DNA from: Closterium sp. NIES-65
Taxonomy: Eukaryota; Streptophyta; Zygnematophyceae; Desmidiales; Closteriaceae
Assembly: GCA_948144175.1 (NCBI GenBank)
Contig: CANXME010002514.1
Location: forward strand, 62,001-126,000
Length of the DNA: 64,000 nucleotides
Reading direction: 5' to 3'
Of this stretch, positions 52,493 to 63,660 are shown in pieces. The notes beneath the pieces were generated by a model. That model saw only the letters and a program-made list of their open reading frames with translations. It ran no database searches and was not told the DNA's origin. The translations under genes were made by a program, and so were the position numbers. How positions within the stretch are numbered: the first letter of the stretch is position 1; each line of letters starts with the position of its first letter.

Positions 52493-53584
52493 TGTTGGGT
52501 GCAAATTCACATTGCACGACATGCTGCCGTCTGTTTGTACGAGTATGCGTGTGCGAATGCATTTGCGCGTGAATGGTATGTTCGTGTGTTTGTTTGCTTT
52601 CGCATTTTTCGCTTGAAGCATTTGCAGGTACTCGCACAATGTGCGCTTCGGCATAACATTGTACGCGCTATGAACAGTACAAGCAGAAAGGACGAGCTCG
52701 CAAAGGAACCCAAGATGGAAGCTTTGCGGTTCGGCTTACTTGATTGCGCAGATTCAGTTCTATCCAACTCGAAATTGTACTGTTTTGTTTGGTTGACTAT
52801 AGTGTAGCAGGGCAGGCACTATAGGGGTACAATTTAGGTGAAGGTTGGATGTTGTTTGTCTGTATCTGCATGCTACAGGGCCAGGGGAAACCAGCGGAAC
52901 CAGCATTTGGCTGGTTGGGCAAAGACAAAACAGGTTCTGTTTTTAGGACCTGAACCTGGTTGTTGTTTTCCCAGGTTGGAAATACAGAACCAGAGGTTGT
53001 TCACCAACCTACCACCTGCTATTTTTACAGCCAGGTTGGTTCTGTTGCTTGGAATTATTTGGGATCATCCCTGGTTGTTCCCAGGTTGATTCCCAAGGTC
53101 CTTGCTAGCTAGAGCTATTTATTCCTTCTCTGTTTGTACCTGAATATAGTGATATTGATTCAAGCGAATTCCTTCCTTGCTGGAATTTCCTTTCTACGCG
53201 GTGCGACGGCGGAATGCTACCCGAGTCAATGCTAGTACGCTAGCACTCCAACGCTAGGCTAACGCTGTCCGAGCCATAACTTCGTAATGGCAGAACTTTT
53301 CGCGAGGCAACTTGGCTTATTTTAATGCTCTTAGAGTGAGCTTCGATATAGGAAATTCTCAGCTTAATTCGATCGATGGTCTGCACGATACGCTGCGCGA
53401 CGTTCAAGGTGCTCTTGCTGTTTTGACTAAGTCCCTCTTGATCCCTCTCTCTACAAACTCGGACCCGAGGATAGGGGCTGGTCTTGTACCAGGCACCCAA
53501 GGACCCTTGGAGGCGATCCCGAGGAGAGGTTTTAAGTGTGATAAAGTCTTAATAGCTTGAGTTTTTTAGGCCCTTACACCAACA
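52493..53584 (+). repeat. Central LTR (A6 5' LTR, shared with A5)
   Basis: 1092 bp, complete, followed by the A6 PBS. No TSD separates it from the partial units on its left. A TATTTAT stretch at about 53116 lies after the AACCTG cluster. Confidence 0.93.
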
Positions 53585-53587
53585 AGC

Positions 53588-53599
53588 TGGTATCAGAGC
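53588..53599 (+). other. A6 primer-binding site
   Basis: TGGTATCAGAGC, 3 bp after the central LTR. Confidence 0.92.
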
Positions 53600-53630
53600 T
53601 GCGTTATAGTGATCCTCGTTATAGGTAGCT

Positions 53631-56600
53631 ATGGCGGGCAACACCTCGGCGGTAGCTGGTGAATCTTCAGCCCAAGATCGTAGCGGCAGCCAAGATTCTG
53701 TTGTTTCTGCGCCAAGGGGGGCGCGAACAAGCCAGGGCTCGCTGATCAAGGAGGTGCTGAAAAACTTCACCGTCGAGAAGTTCAATGGTGAGGGCTATGA
53801 TGATTGGGCCTGGAAAATGCAACTTTATTTCCGTCAGATCGGTTTGCTGAAACTAATGATTGGGGAGGAGCGTAGACCGAGTGACCCCGCCCTTCAGGAA
53901 GATTGGGACGAGCGCGCCTCGGCTGGCTACTACTTGATGTCGCAGAGTTTGGAGCTGAACCAGCGTCACCACGTGATGCACCTGCTGCCGGAGGTTGAGT
54001 GCGGTCCGAATGCGTGGACGGTGTTGAAGGAGCTGCACGCCCTGACCTCCGTTGTTGCAACATTGATGCTGGAGAGGGAGCTGTCCGCATTGCGCCTGAG
54101 CGAGGGAGAGCCGGTGCAACCTGTCCTGGACAAATTGCGCGACCTCTACGCGAAGTTGGCGACCGCGGGAATCACATACCCGGAGCAGACTAAGTGCCTG
54201 AAGATGCTCTCGCTGCTGCCGGAATCGTGGCTTCAATTCACGAGCGGATTGAGCCTGCCGCAGAACCAGAGCTCGTGGACACTCGAGTGGGTGCGGACAA
54301 AGATTCTAGAGGAGGACTTCCGTCGCCGTCAACTGAGAGGTGGAGACGACGGCAGCAGCGGCTACGGGATGCAAGGGAGCCGACGTGGCAAAGGACGTGG
54401 CTTCGGTGGTGCTGGACACGGTGCAAAGAAAGACGACGACTCCAACGACCAACAAGGAGGTACCGGTTGGGGTCGCGGTGCGAAATCTGGACGTGGGGGC
54501 AAGTCGGGTGCTGGTGGCAAAATGAAAGGGAGTTGCTGGTATTGTGAGAAGGAAGGGCACCCCTGGTTTTTGTGCTATAAGAAACCCGATGGATGGACCC
54601 CCCAGAATCGTCACCAGGATGGCGGCGCGCGGAGGAACCAGAAAAACGGCGCCAACATGGTCGCTGATTCGTCCGACAACAACCCGAAGGGCAACGGCGG
54701 TGCGGAAAAGAAGAAGGAGCGCACCGCGGGCCAATTCTTCCATATGGGAGACAAGGGGGAGCAAGGAGACGCATCTGCTAAGGCTGGAGCAGAGCTGCAC
54801 CCCCTGGATTATTGAGTGTTGGACACAGGCGCTGCTTGGACAATGACGCCGCGCAAGGACCTGCTGGACGACGTACGAGCTGCTCCGATCAACGAGGTGT
54901 GCTCCGCCTCTGGACACGCGCTGAAGGTGGCTGGTGCGGGACGAGCTGCGTTTAAGGGAGCGGATGGCAAGCCAGTGGTGCTGCAGGACGTTCTCCTTGT
55001 TCCTGAACTCAAGGCCAACCTTATCTCCCTCCGTAAGCTTGGCAAGGCTGGGGTGAACACCAACACAGATAAGGCTCGCACTTATAAGGGGAAGCTGGGC
55101 AATCGGGTGCTTTGGGATCTGCACGAGAGCAAGGACGTGTACAGATCTATGTGGCAGCTGCCGGCCCTGGCGTCGCACGGTGGGGGGCAGGCTGGAGAGG
55201 GGTCTGCATCCCAGGGGGAGTGCAACGCCGTTGGAGGGGTTGGTGTGAAAGTGTCGGCCAGATCTGGGGAGACAGATTGGGCAACTGCACACCGACGTTT
55301 GGGGCATGTGGCAATGCCTTTGCTGAAGCAGCTGGAGAAGGATGGAGCCGTTAAGGGCTTAAAGCTGAACGGACAACCACCCGATGATAACTGTGAAATT
55401 TGCCTCCTTTCAAAGTTCACCCGTTTCCCCTTCCATAGTGTGGCTGGCAGGAGCAAAAAGCCGTTGGAGCTGGTCCACATGGACTTGGTGGGGCCGCTGC
55501 CGGTGCAAGGGCACAAGGGGGAGCGGTACTTCCTAACCATAGTGGATGACTGGAGCAGGCTAATGTGGGCGTATCCGCTGAAGCAGAAAGATCACGCCGC
55601 CTCCACGATTCGGGACGATTGGCTGCCGTTCGTGGATAAGCAAGCGGAGTGTGTGGTGAAGCGGATTAGGACAGATCGGGGTGGTGAGTTCCTTGGAGCT
55701 GAGATGACGGCCTGGCTCAAGAAGCAGGGCATCCAGAGGGAGCTGACCACGGCTTACACCCCACAGTCCAACGGTGTAGCAGAACGGGCGAACCGGACAA
55801 TTCTGGAGACAGCTAGGGCGCTGCTCATAGAATCTGGGCTGGGCAACTTGATGTGGCCCCATGCTGTTCAGCACGCTACCGTCGCTAGGAACAGGGTACT
55901 CACAAAGGTTGGGGATGACTCGTGGGTGCCGTTGGAGAGGTGGCTTGGGAGGAAGCCGCCGGTGGACATGCTGAGGGTGTTCGGTTGCATGGCAGTCGCC
56001 CACGTCCCCAAGACCTACCGCAGTAAGTTGGGGGCGAGTGCAATCTGGTGTGTGCATTTGGGGCTGGCTGCTGAGAGCAAGGGATGGCTGCTGTGGGAGC
56101 CTTCCAAGGGTGTGTTGTTTGACAGCAGGGATGTGAAGTTTGTTGAGGGCATGATGTATGGGAGCTGGGAGAAACAGCCGGAGGCCAGGGTGTCCCAGCA
56201 GATGGAGCAGATCACCATGGAGCTGGACCTGACTCCTAGTGTGTGGGAGGAGGGAGAGGAGGCAGCTGCAGAGGGTGGTGATAAAGAGAAGGTGCAGGAG
56301 GCACCTGCTGGTGGAGGTGATGGTGTGGAGACTAGCGGTAGCACTAGTGGAGCTGCTGGATCCGAGGGAGGAGAGCAGCAGCAGGGAAAAACTAAGAAGC
56401 CGAAGGGTGTCGTTATGAAGGGATGGGAGACACCCGTCTCCAGGCCAGGACGTACCCGTATGGCTACTAAGAAGCTGACTGCAGGAGCTGATGTAGCGGA
56501 GCAGCAGCTTGGGACTGAGGAGGCATTGCTGATTCTACCGCATGGCTATGACCCGGATGAGGAGGATGAACCTGCGTACTGTTTTCTTGCCCCTGCACCA

Positions 56601-58211
56601 GAGGAACCAGCTAGCATGGAGGAGGCATTAGCTGGACCAGATAGGGACAAATGGCTAGCTTCTAGGGATGCTGAGTACCAGAGCCTGCTGGAGAATGGGA
56701 CTTGGGAACTAGTGGTGCTGCCTGAGGGAAAGAAAGCGGTACAATGCAAGTGGGTGCTAAGGATCAAGACTGACGACAAGGGGCAGGTCACCATCTACAA
56801 GAGTAGGCTGGTGGCTAAGGGGTTTATGCAGAAGGAGAAGCGGGACTTCAATGAGATCTTTGCTCCCACTGCCAAACCCCCTACCCTTCGTGTCTTGTTG
56901 GCAGATGCAGCCGTTAGTGGGAAGTTCATTATCCAGATGGACATATCAACGGCATTTCTCAACGGGATTTTAGAGGAGGAGGTGTTCATGACGCAGCCAC
57001 CTGGGTATGAGGATGGTACGGGCAGGGTGTGCAAGCTGAAAAAGTCCATCTACGGCTTGAAGCAGGCGCCACGCTGCTGGTACCAGAAGTTGGCAGCTAT
57101 TTTAGAGGAGATGGGATTCAGGACCAGCAGCTGTGATGAGAGCCTCTTTCTCAAGGGGGAGGGGGAGAAGCTGGTGCTGTTTCTGGTCTATGTGGACGAC
57201 ATTCTTCTCTTTAGCAGCAGCATGAAGGAGATCCAGAAGGTGCAGCAGCAGCTCATGGAGAACTTCAAGTGCAAGAACCTTGGGGAGGTAAAGTACTACC
57301 TTGGGATGCACGTGGAGAGGGATCTGGATCACAGGTGGTTGAAGCTGCACCAGGAGAAGTTCATCAAGGAGCTTGGGGAGAAGTACGGAATTGAGAATGA
57401 GCGCAAGGTTGCAACTCCCCTGCCAGCAGAATTCAAGCTTGTGAAAGCTGCAGAGGATGAAGGGGTTGAATCTGAGGAGCAGCAGCAATTTCAGTCCTTG
57501 GTGGCCAGCCTCTTGTATGCAGCAGTTCACACGAGACCCGACATCTCTTTCTCGGTTGGGCAGCTGGCTAGGGTAGTGCAGAATCCATCAGAGGAGCAGG
57601 TGGATGCAGCTGAGCGTGTGGTGAAGTATCTGAACTCTCACCCAAGCATTGGAGTTCAATACTCCGCGTCTGCACAGGTGAAGCAGAAAGGGGTTGAGGT
57701 GCTGAAAGAGAAAGGGGAGAGGCTTGGAGAAGGCAAGCTTTTTCTCACTTGCTTTAACGATGCTACGTGGGCCTCTGAGAAGGAGGATTCCTCATCTGTG
57801 GGAGGATACCTCTGCGTAGTTGAGGGAGGACCGGTTAGTTGGAGGTCAAAGAAGCAGACGGAGACAGCACTCTCTTCCGTGGAGTCAGAGTACATGGCAA
57901 TGTTTCATGGGGTGAAGGAGGTGATTTGGCTGAGGAGGCTGTTGGAGGAGATTGGCCAGGAGCAAAAGGTTGCTACGCCGCTGTTTTGTGATAGCAACGG
58001 AGCTCTTGGGATGGCCAGGAACGCTGTGCTTCATGGGCTCAATAAGCACATGCATATCAAGTGGCACTGGCTGCGTAAGAAGGTGAAGAGGGGGACGGTG
58101 AATCCGATCTACATCAAGACTCACCAGCAGCCAGCAGACTTCCTCACCAAGAGGCTTGCGGATGAGCCTCATTGGCGTTGTGTGCGCATGAGTGGAATGA
58201 GCATGAACTAG
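53631..58211 (+). pseudogene. A6 gag-pol
   Basis: Family A gag-pol over exactly the same span length (4581 bp) as the whole copies A2 and A7, with all domains and catalytic blocks recognisable (CWYCEKEGHPWFLC, LDTGAAW, HRRLGH, TDRGGEF, MDISTAFLNG, YVDDILL, CDSNGALG). About one break. It is closer to A1/A7 than A5 is. Confidence 0.92.
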
Positions 58212-58241
58212 TATGGAATGATGGGGATGCAGCCGGCAGGC

Positions 58242-58253
58242 TGAGGGGGAGTG
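58242..58253 (+). other. A6 polypurine tract
   Basis: TGAGGGGGAGTG immediately before the 3' LTR. Confidence 0.85.
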
Positions 58254-59347
58254 TGTTGGGTGCAAATTCACATTGCACGACATCCTGCCGTCTGTTTGTA
58301 CGAGTATGCGTGTGCGAATGCATTTGCGCGTGAATGGTATGTTCGTGTGTTTGTTTGCTTTCGCAATTTTCGCTTGAAGAATTTGCAGGTACTCGCACAA
58401 TGTGCGCTTCGGCATAACATTCTACGCGCTATGAACAGTACAAGCAGAAAGGACGAGCTCGTAAAGGAACCCAAGGTGGAAGCTTTGCGGTTCAACTTAC
58501 TTGATTGCGCAGATTCAGTTCTATCCAACTCGAAATTGTACTGTTTTGTTTGGTTGACTATAGTGTAGCAGGGCAGGCATTATAGGGATACAATTTAGGT
58601 GAAGGTTGGATGTTGTTTGTCTGTATCTGCATGCTACAGGGCCAGGGGAAACCAGCGGAACCAGCATTTGGCTGGTTGGGCAAAGACAAAACAACTTCTG
58701 TTTTTAGGACCTGAACCTGGTTGTTGTTTTCCCAGGTTGGAAAAACAGAACCAGAGGTTGTTCACCAACCTACCACCTGCTATTTTGTCCAGCCAGGTTG
58801 GTTCTGTTGCTTGGAATTATTTGGGATCATCCCTGGTTGTTCCCAGGTTGATTCCCAAGGTCCTTGCTAGCTAGAGCTATTTATTCCTTCTCTGTTTGTA
58901 CCTGAATATAGTGAAATTGATTCAAGCGAATTCCTTCCTTGCTGGAATTTCCTTTCTACGCGGTGCGACGGCGGAATGCTACCCGAGTCAACGCTAGTAC
59001 GCTAGCACTCCAACGCTAGGCTAAAGCTGTCTGAGCCATAACTTCGTAATGGCAGAACTTTTCGCGAGGCAACTTGGCTTATTTTAATGCTCTTAGAGTG
59101 AGCTTCGATATAGGAAATTCTCAGCTTAATCCGATCGATGGTCTGCACGATACGCTGCGCGACGTTCAAGGTACTCTTGCTGTTTAGACTAAGTCCCTCT
59201 TGATCCCTCTCTCTAAAAACTCGGACCCGAGGATAGGGGCTGGTCTTGTACCAGGCACCCAAGGACCCTTGGAGGTGACCCCGAGGAGAGGTTTTTAAGT
59301 TTGATAAAGTCTTAATAGCTTGAGTTTATTAGGCCCTTACACCAACA
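58254..59347 (+). repeat. A6 3' LTR (right end of the array)
   Basis: 1094 bp; about 25 differences (near 2%) from the central LTR by eye. Followed by CTACG, the right TSD of the array. Confidence 0.94.
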
Positions 59348-62300
59348 CTACGTACTCATCCGAAGGCAGAGCTGAGAGCGAGTGGCGAGTAGACAGAGGA
59401 GTGGCCTGAGGCGAGGAGTACGTGAAGTTGAAGCGCTGAAGGACCTGCTGCACCATGTGTGACTGAGTCAAGGTAATGGTGCGTTGTGTTCTGTCCCGGG
59501 TGATCTGCAAGCCAAGATAGCTGCGCAGTTCACCTAGGTCTGTGCACGTGTGTCTCTTTTGCAGCTCCGACTTCACGTGGGTGAGTCCAGCAATGTCAGC
59601 AATAACAAAGACCAAGTCGTCGACGTAGACGAGGATGTAGAAGAGCGGCAGAATAGTGGCGGTGCGTAGAAACAGCGACGGGTCAGCAGTGGAAGGAGCA
59701 AACCCAAGAGCCGCAAGTGTAGTTTTCAGTATGTCGTGCCACTTGCAGGTTGCTTGACGGAGACTGTAGAGTGGCCGCTGGAGGCTCCTTTGGGTACCAG
59801 GAGGAAATGACCCAGTGAAGCCAGGTGGGCGGCGCAGCCAGATCTCCTCGTGCAGGCTGCCCTGTAGGAAACCAGTGCTGAAGTCAAGAGAGGGAAGCTC
59901 GTTGTCATGCTGAGCAGCAACGTGCAGCAGAACCCGAAGAGTGGTCATCTTCGGGGTTGGGGAGAAGGTCTGGAAGAAGTTAACTGCCTGTCGCTGACTA
60001 AAGCCTCGAGCAACGTAACGCGCCTTGAAGATAGGCGGAGAACCCGGCGGCCGCTTCACCCTGAAAATCCACATGTCACTGACGATGTTCGCCCCAGGCG
60101 GTAGAACCTCGTTGACATAGGTGCCTGTGGACTCCAGAATGCCATCGCTGCATCCATGGGTGATTGCTATTGAGAGGAGTAGGGACCACTGGCTAATCGT
60201 CTCTGCGTAACAGCGCGGGGTCGAGATGTCTGGTGCATCCGGGTCTCCCTCAGGTGCAATCAGCATGGACACGAGATGAGGTAGAGCAGCGGCAACGGAT
60301 CAAAGTCCTCCTGCCTGTCCTCAAGGATGTCCGTGCCAAGAGCAGACTCACTTCCCACGGACGGAGGACAGACAGAGTCAGACTCAGCAACAAGGCTAGC
60401 GGCGTAGTCTAGACGACAGTGAGCAGCAAAGTCAACAAGCTTTGCAACTAAGGCAGACATAGTAGTGGACTTAAAGGAAGGGTCAATGGCAACAGTAGCC
60501 AGGAGATGCGTGACAGTAGGACTAGCAGCACGAAGGGAGTTAGACTCCGGGTCAGCAAGGGCAAGAAGAGAGGACGTAGGAGGAGACGGCAGAGGGACAC
60601 GCTGCGGAGCAGTGGATGGACTCAAAGGCATCTGGTGCGTACCAGGGACAGGACGAGGACACTGACGCAAACCACGACGACTAGTGCGAGCAGCACGAAC
60701 AGACAACGCAAAAACGAGACTCAGGCTCACGACGTTCCGTAAGACTTCCGGTCGGACCAATGTAAGGAGAAGGAGCAGGCAGTTGGGAGGCGGGCTGTAA
60801 CTGTGGTTGCGACTAGACAGGCGGTAGACACTCTAAGGAAGGAGCAGGACCAGTAGAAGGCGGAAAACCAAGAACCTGCTCAAGGAGCGGAACGAAGTAC
60901 AGCAGCGGCCGCGCAGCGCCTCCAGAACCAGCAGGGACAGCACCGCCAGCTCCAGCCCCAGCAGCACCACCAAGCGCAGCAGCTCCATTACCTCCAGGAC
61001 TAGCACCTTCAGGACCAGCGGCTCCAGACCCCCCAGCAGCTTCAGCAGCAGCAAGACCTCCAGCGCCCATAGCACCACCAGCTCGAGCAGCACGGCTCCA
61101 GCGCCAAGCAAACCACTCGCGCAGCTGCTCTGGACAAAGTGGCTCCCGCTAGGACGAAGCACCCGAAGGACCGCCAGTCTCAGTGCCTCCAGCCTCTACA
61201 CGCGTACGCTCAGCACCCTCAGGCTCCGCATTCCTAGACTCAGCAACCCCAGGCTCAACATCCTGAGACTCAGCACCCCCAGGCTCAGCACCCCCAGACT
61301 CAGCACCCCCAAGTTCAGCATTCTCAGGTTCACCACCCCAAGACCCGGCACCCGCACGCTCAGCACCCCTAACAGCACCAGACTCAAGAGCTACCTCGAC
61401 AGGCTCAACAGCGTCTACCTGGGACACACTTGAGGGGGCAGGACCATGAGGGAGGAGGGGGTCTACCGGGGGAGGACCTGGCGCGAGGAAGAGCGGCGGG
61501 GGGGGGAAGAGGGGCAGTGTGATAGGAGAAGAGACGGTAGTAAGGAGCTGACTCGTCAAAGATGATGTCCTGGGAGGACAGAACCTGGCGCGAGGTGGGG
61601 TGGTAAAACTGCCAACCAGGCGCGTCAGGGGGGAAGCCAAAAAGATGCAGGGAACAGCACGGGAGGACAGCTTGTCCGCAGACAAGTCGCGGACGAAAGC
61701 TCGTGATCCCCAGACACCGAACGCAGATACATCGCCAATCTTCCCTGTCCACCGCAGAGTAGGTGTGGTCTCCGGCATGGAGACCCGGGGCTGATGGTTG
61801 AGCTGATGCGCAGCGTACTGAACCGCAAACGGCCACAGAAAATGGGGAGCAGCCGCATGGATCATGGACGTACAAGTGACATGCATGACCATGCCAATGC
61901 GGCGCTCAGAAATCCCATTTTTCTGCGGAGAGGCTGGAAGCGTGAACGTCTGGTGGATGCCCTCCGCACGACAGAAGGCTCGCAGAAGGTCGGAGGAAAA
62001 CTCTCCACCTCACCGTAGTGTACACGCAGAACAGGAAGGCCGAGCTGAAACTCTCGCTGAACTGATGACGGGCAGCGAGGATCCAGTCGATCAGCAGCTC
62101 AGTTACCTCACCCTTGCGGCGCAAGGGGAAGACTGTGGTGTGACATGAGTAGTCGTCAACGACCAGCAGAAAGTAGCGCTTGTGACCCTGTTCACGGACG
62201 CGGGCGGGGCCCCATACGTTCATGTGAAGAGTCTCCAGGAGAGCCTTCGTCAGAGGGAATTCGGAGGAGTGAGAAGCGGCGCGCTGCCGCCCCTTGACGC

Positions 62301-63309
62301 AAGGAACGCAGGTAGGGGCAGGCCCCGGGGGAAGGGGAGGAAGAGACCGGGGAAGACCAGTGACAAGGACACGGGAGGCCATGCCTCTGAGACGAGGCAG
62401 GGAGGGGTGACCAAGGCGGTGGTGCCAGAGGAGAGTCTGGTGGGACAGGAGGCGACACGAGCAAGGGGCAGACTCAGGACCAGACCGGGACGCTGCAGCA
62501 AACACCTGACCCGACGCGGCTACCTGATGAGACTCAGCAACCGGAGGAGACACTGTAGTCAGGTTGTACAGGCTCGACCCTGGCTGACGGGTGAACGTGG
62601 CCAGGTGTCGGCCCATTCGAGTATACGAACAGTGGGTCACCCGCTGACCTCCAGGAGTGAACTGGTCAACCTACGCGTCCTGAAGTTCAGCTCCACTCAC
62701 AAAGTTTGTGGAGAACGAGGGAAGGTGGAGGCCAGACAGAGAGCCAGACAGGACCGCCGGACACGGCAGAACCTTGGAGGAGTGTGCAAGGACCGGATCC
62801 CCAGAGCGGTCAGCGAGAGAGACTGCCCCTGGCCGACTGAGCGGCGAGAGTGTGGTGCAGTCGTGAAAGAAGGAGCAGGAAGCACCCGAGTCAAGGGTGA
62901 AAGTGTGCAAGGCCGCAGCAAGCGCAGTGCCAGAGAGAGCAGACTCACCAGCACCTGGAGCAGTGGACTCACTTGCGCCTAGAGCAGCAGCTTCACCAGT
63001 ACCTAGAGCAGCAGACTCTATACCTAGGTCAGGCGGCACACACAGGTAACAGGCACCCTCAGCACAAGTAGGCAATGCATACATGGCAGTGAGGATAGCA
63101 TCATAGTTAAGAGCAAAGGTATATATCCTCTCTCTAAGCAGCTCCACCCAAGAGGGGAGCTCAGCGTCGTCGCCAAACTCTGTACGCCAGGCGTCACTCA
63201 GACTGGAGAAGCAGCAGGACTCTGTGTGACCAACTGTCCCGCAAGGCTGACCAGCCCGAGCACCAGTGCGAATGACATACAGGTACCATAATCTGAGCAT
63301 ACCACTCAC
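59348..63309 (-). pseudogene. C2 protease-integrase-RT fossil
   Basis: Minus strand from high to low: degenerate zinc-finger region (CGTVGHTESCCF), WRTEFGDDAELPSW, protease HTFTLDSGASCSFFHD near 62880, GAG-pre-integrase LLWHHRLGHPSLPRLRG near 62440 with CVPC, integrase start LHMNVWGPARV and YFLLVVDDYSCHTTVFPLR near 62150, integrase end SMIHAAAPHFLWPFAVQYAAHQLN near 61840, a repeat-rich linker (61400-60800), then RT with MWIFRVKRPPG, FKARYVARGF, SLDFSTGFLQGSLHEE, LYSLRQATCKW and ILVYVDDLVFVI (59600-60080). Ty1/copia order. Broken many times. Confidence 0.8.
61200..61365 (-). repeat. 15-bp coding repeat in C2 linker
   Basis: About ten imperfect units of the type ggctcagcaccccca; the minus strand reads GAESGGAEPGGAES. 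It lies in the integrase-RT linker. Confidence 0.85.
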
Positions 63310-63660
63310 AAAGCTGCTGGGGCGAATAGGACCACGCGCGGACGCTGCTCCAGCTGCACCTGGTCACTACCAGAAGCTCCCGAACGACCCATTATAGGGC
63401 GACTTCCTGGCCACCCCTACAACCCCAACTAGCGTACCACTCACGAAGCCGCTGGGGAGTAAGGGTCTCGCGTGGACGCCGCTGCAGCTGCATCTGGCCA
63501 CTGCCAGAAGCTCCCGGCTGACCAGCTCCAGGGTGACTGCCACTACGACCGCCGCCACAACCCCAACCAGCGTACTACTCAGGAAGCTGCTAGGGTGTGA
63601 GGGACACGCGCGGATGTTGCTGGAGCTGCATCTGGCCACCGCCAGTAGCAAGAGTAGCAC
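63296..63660 (-). repeat. Triplicated gag C-terminal segment of C2 (period about 137 bp)
   Basis: Three head-to-tail imperfect copies starting near 63296, 63432 and 63569, each with a minus-strand LCEWYA/LREWYA-type motif followed by a glycine-rich or basic stretch. C1 has a single matching motif (QLRKWYAARQ near 620-640). Confidence 0.75.

Larger units (their letters stand above)
39429..59347 (+). mobile_element. Two-element family A tandem array, three LTR positions (A5+A6), with A7 nested
   Basis: From left to right: LTR (39429-40523), A5 internal region, partial LTR units (51965-52492), full central LTR (52493-53584), A6 internal region, LTR (58254-59347). All are on the plus strand; only the outer edges carry a TSD. 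No TSD or foreign sequence lies between A5 and A6, so the central LTR serves both. A7 is inserted inside A5. Recombination between element copies is the likely origin. Confidence 0.85.
38613..63660 (-). mobile_element. Copia family C, copy C2 (interrupted by the A5-A7 block)
   Basis: Minus-strand copia fossil in two blocks, 38613-39428 and 59348-63660. Low to high: short 3' LTR, RNase H, then (after the 19.9-kb block) RT, a proline/alanine-rich linker, integrase, GAG-pre-integrase, protease and the gag C-terminus. The protein reading passes from SDEYV to EPSGPYSELVG across the insertion point. Gag core, PBS and 5' LTR are not in the window. Many breaks, well over five. Confidence 0.8.

Noticed and set aside
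51527-52654. A 375-codon frame on the minus strand with internal amino-acid repeats
   Set aside because: The repeats are the tandem 264-bp LTR units read antisense.
60813-61070. Alanine/glycine-rich frame as a possible small host protein
   Set aside because: It falls in the integrase-RT linker of C2 on the element strand and has the same 5-residue repeat style as the neighbouring linker.
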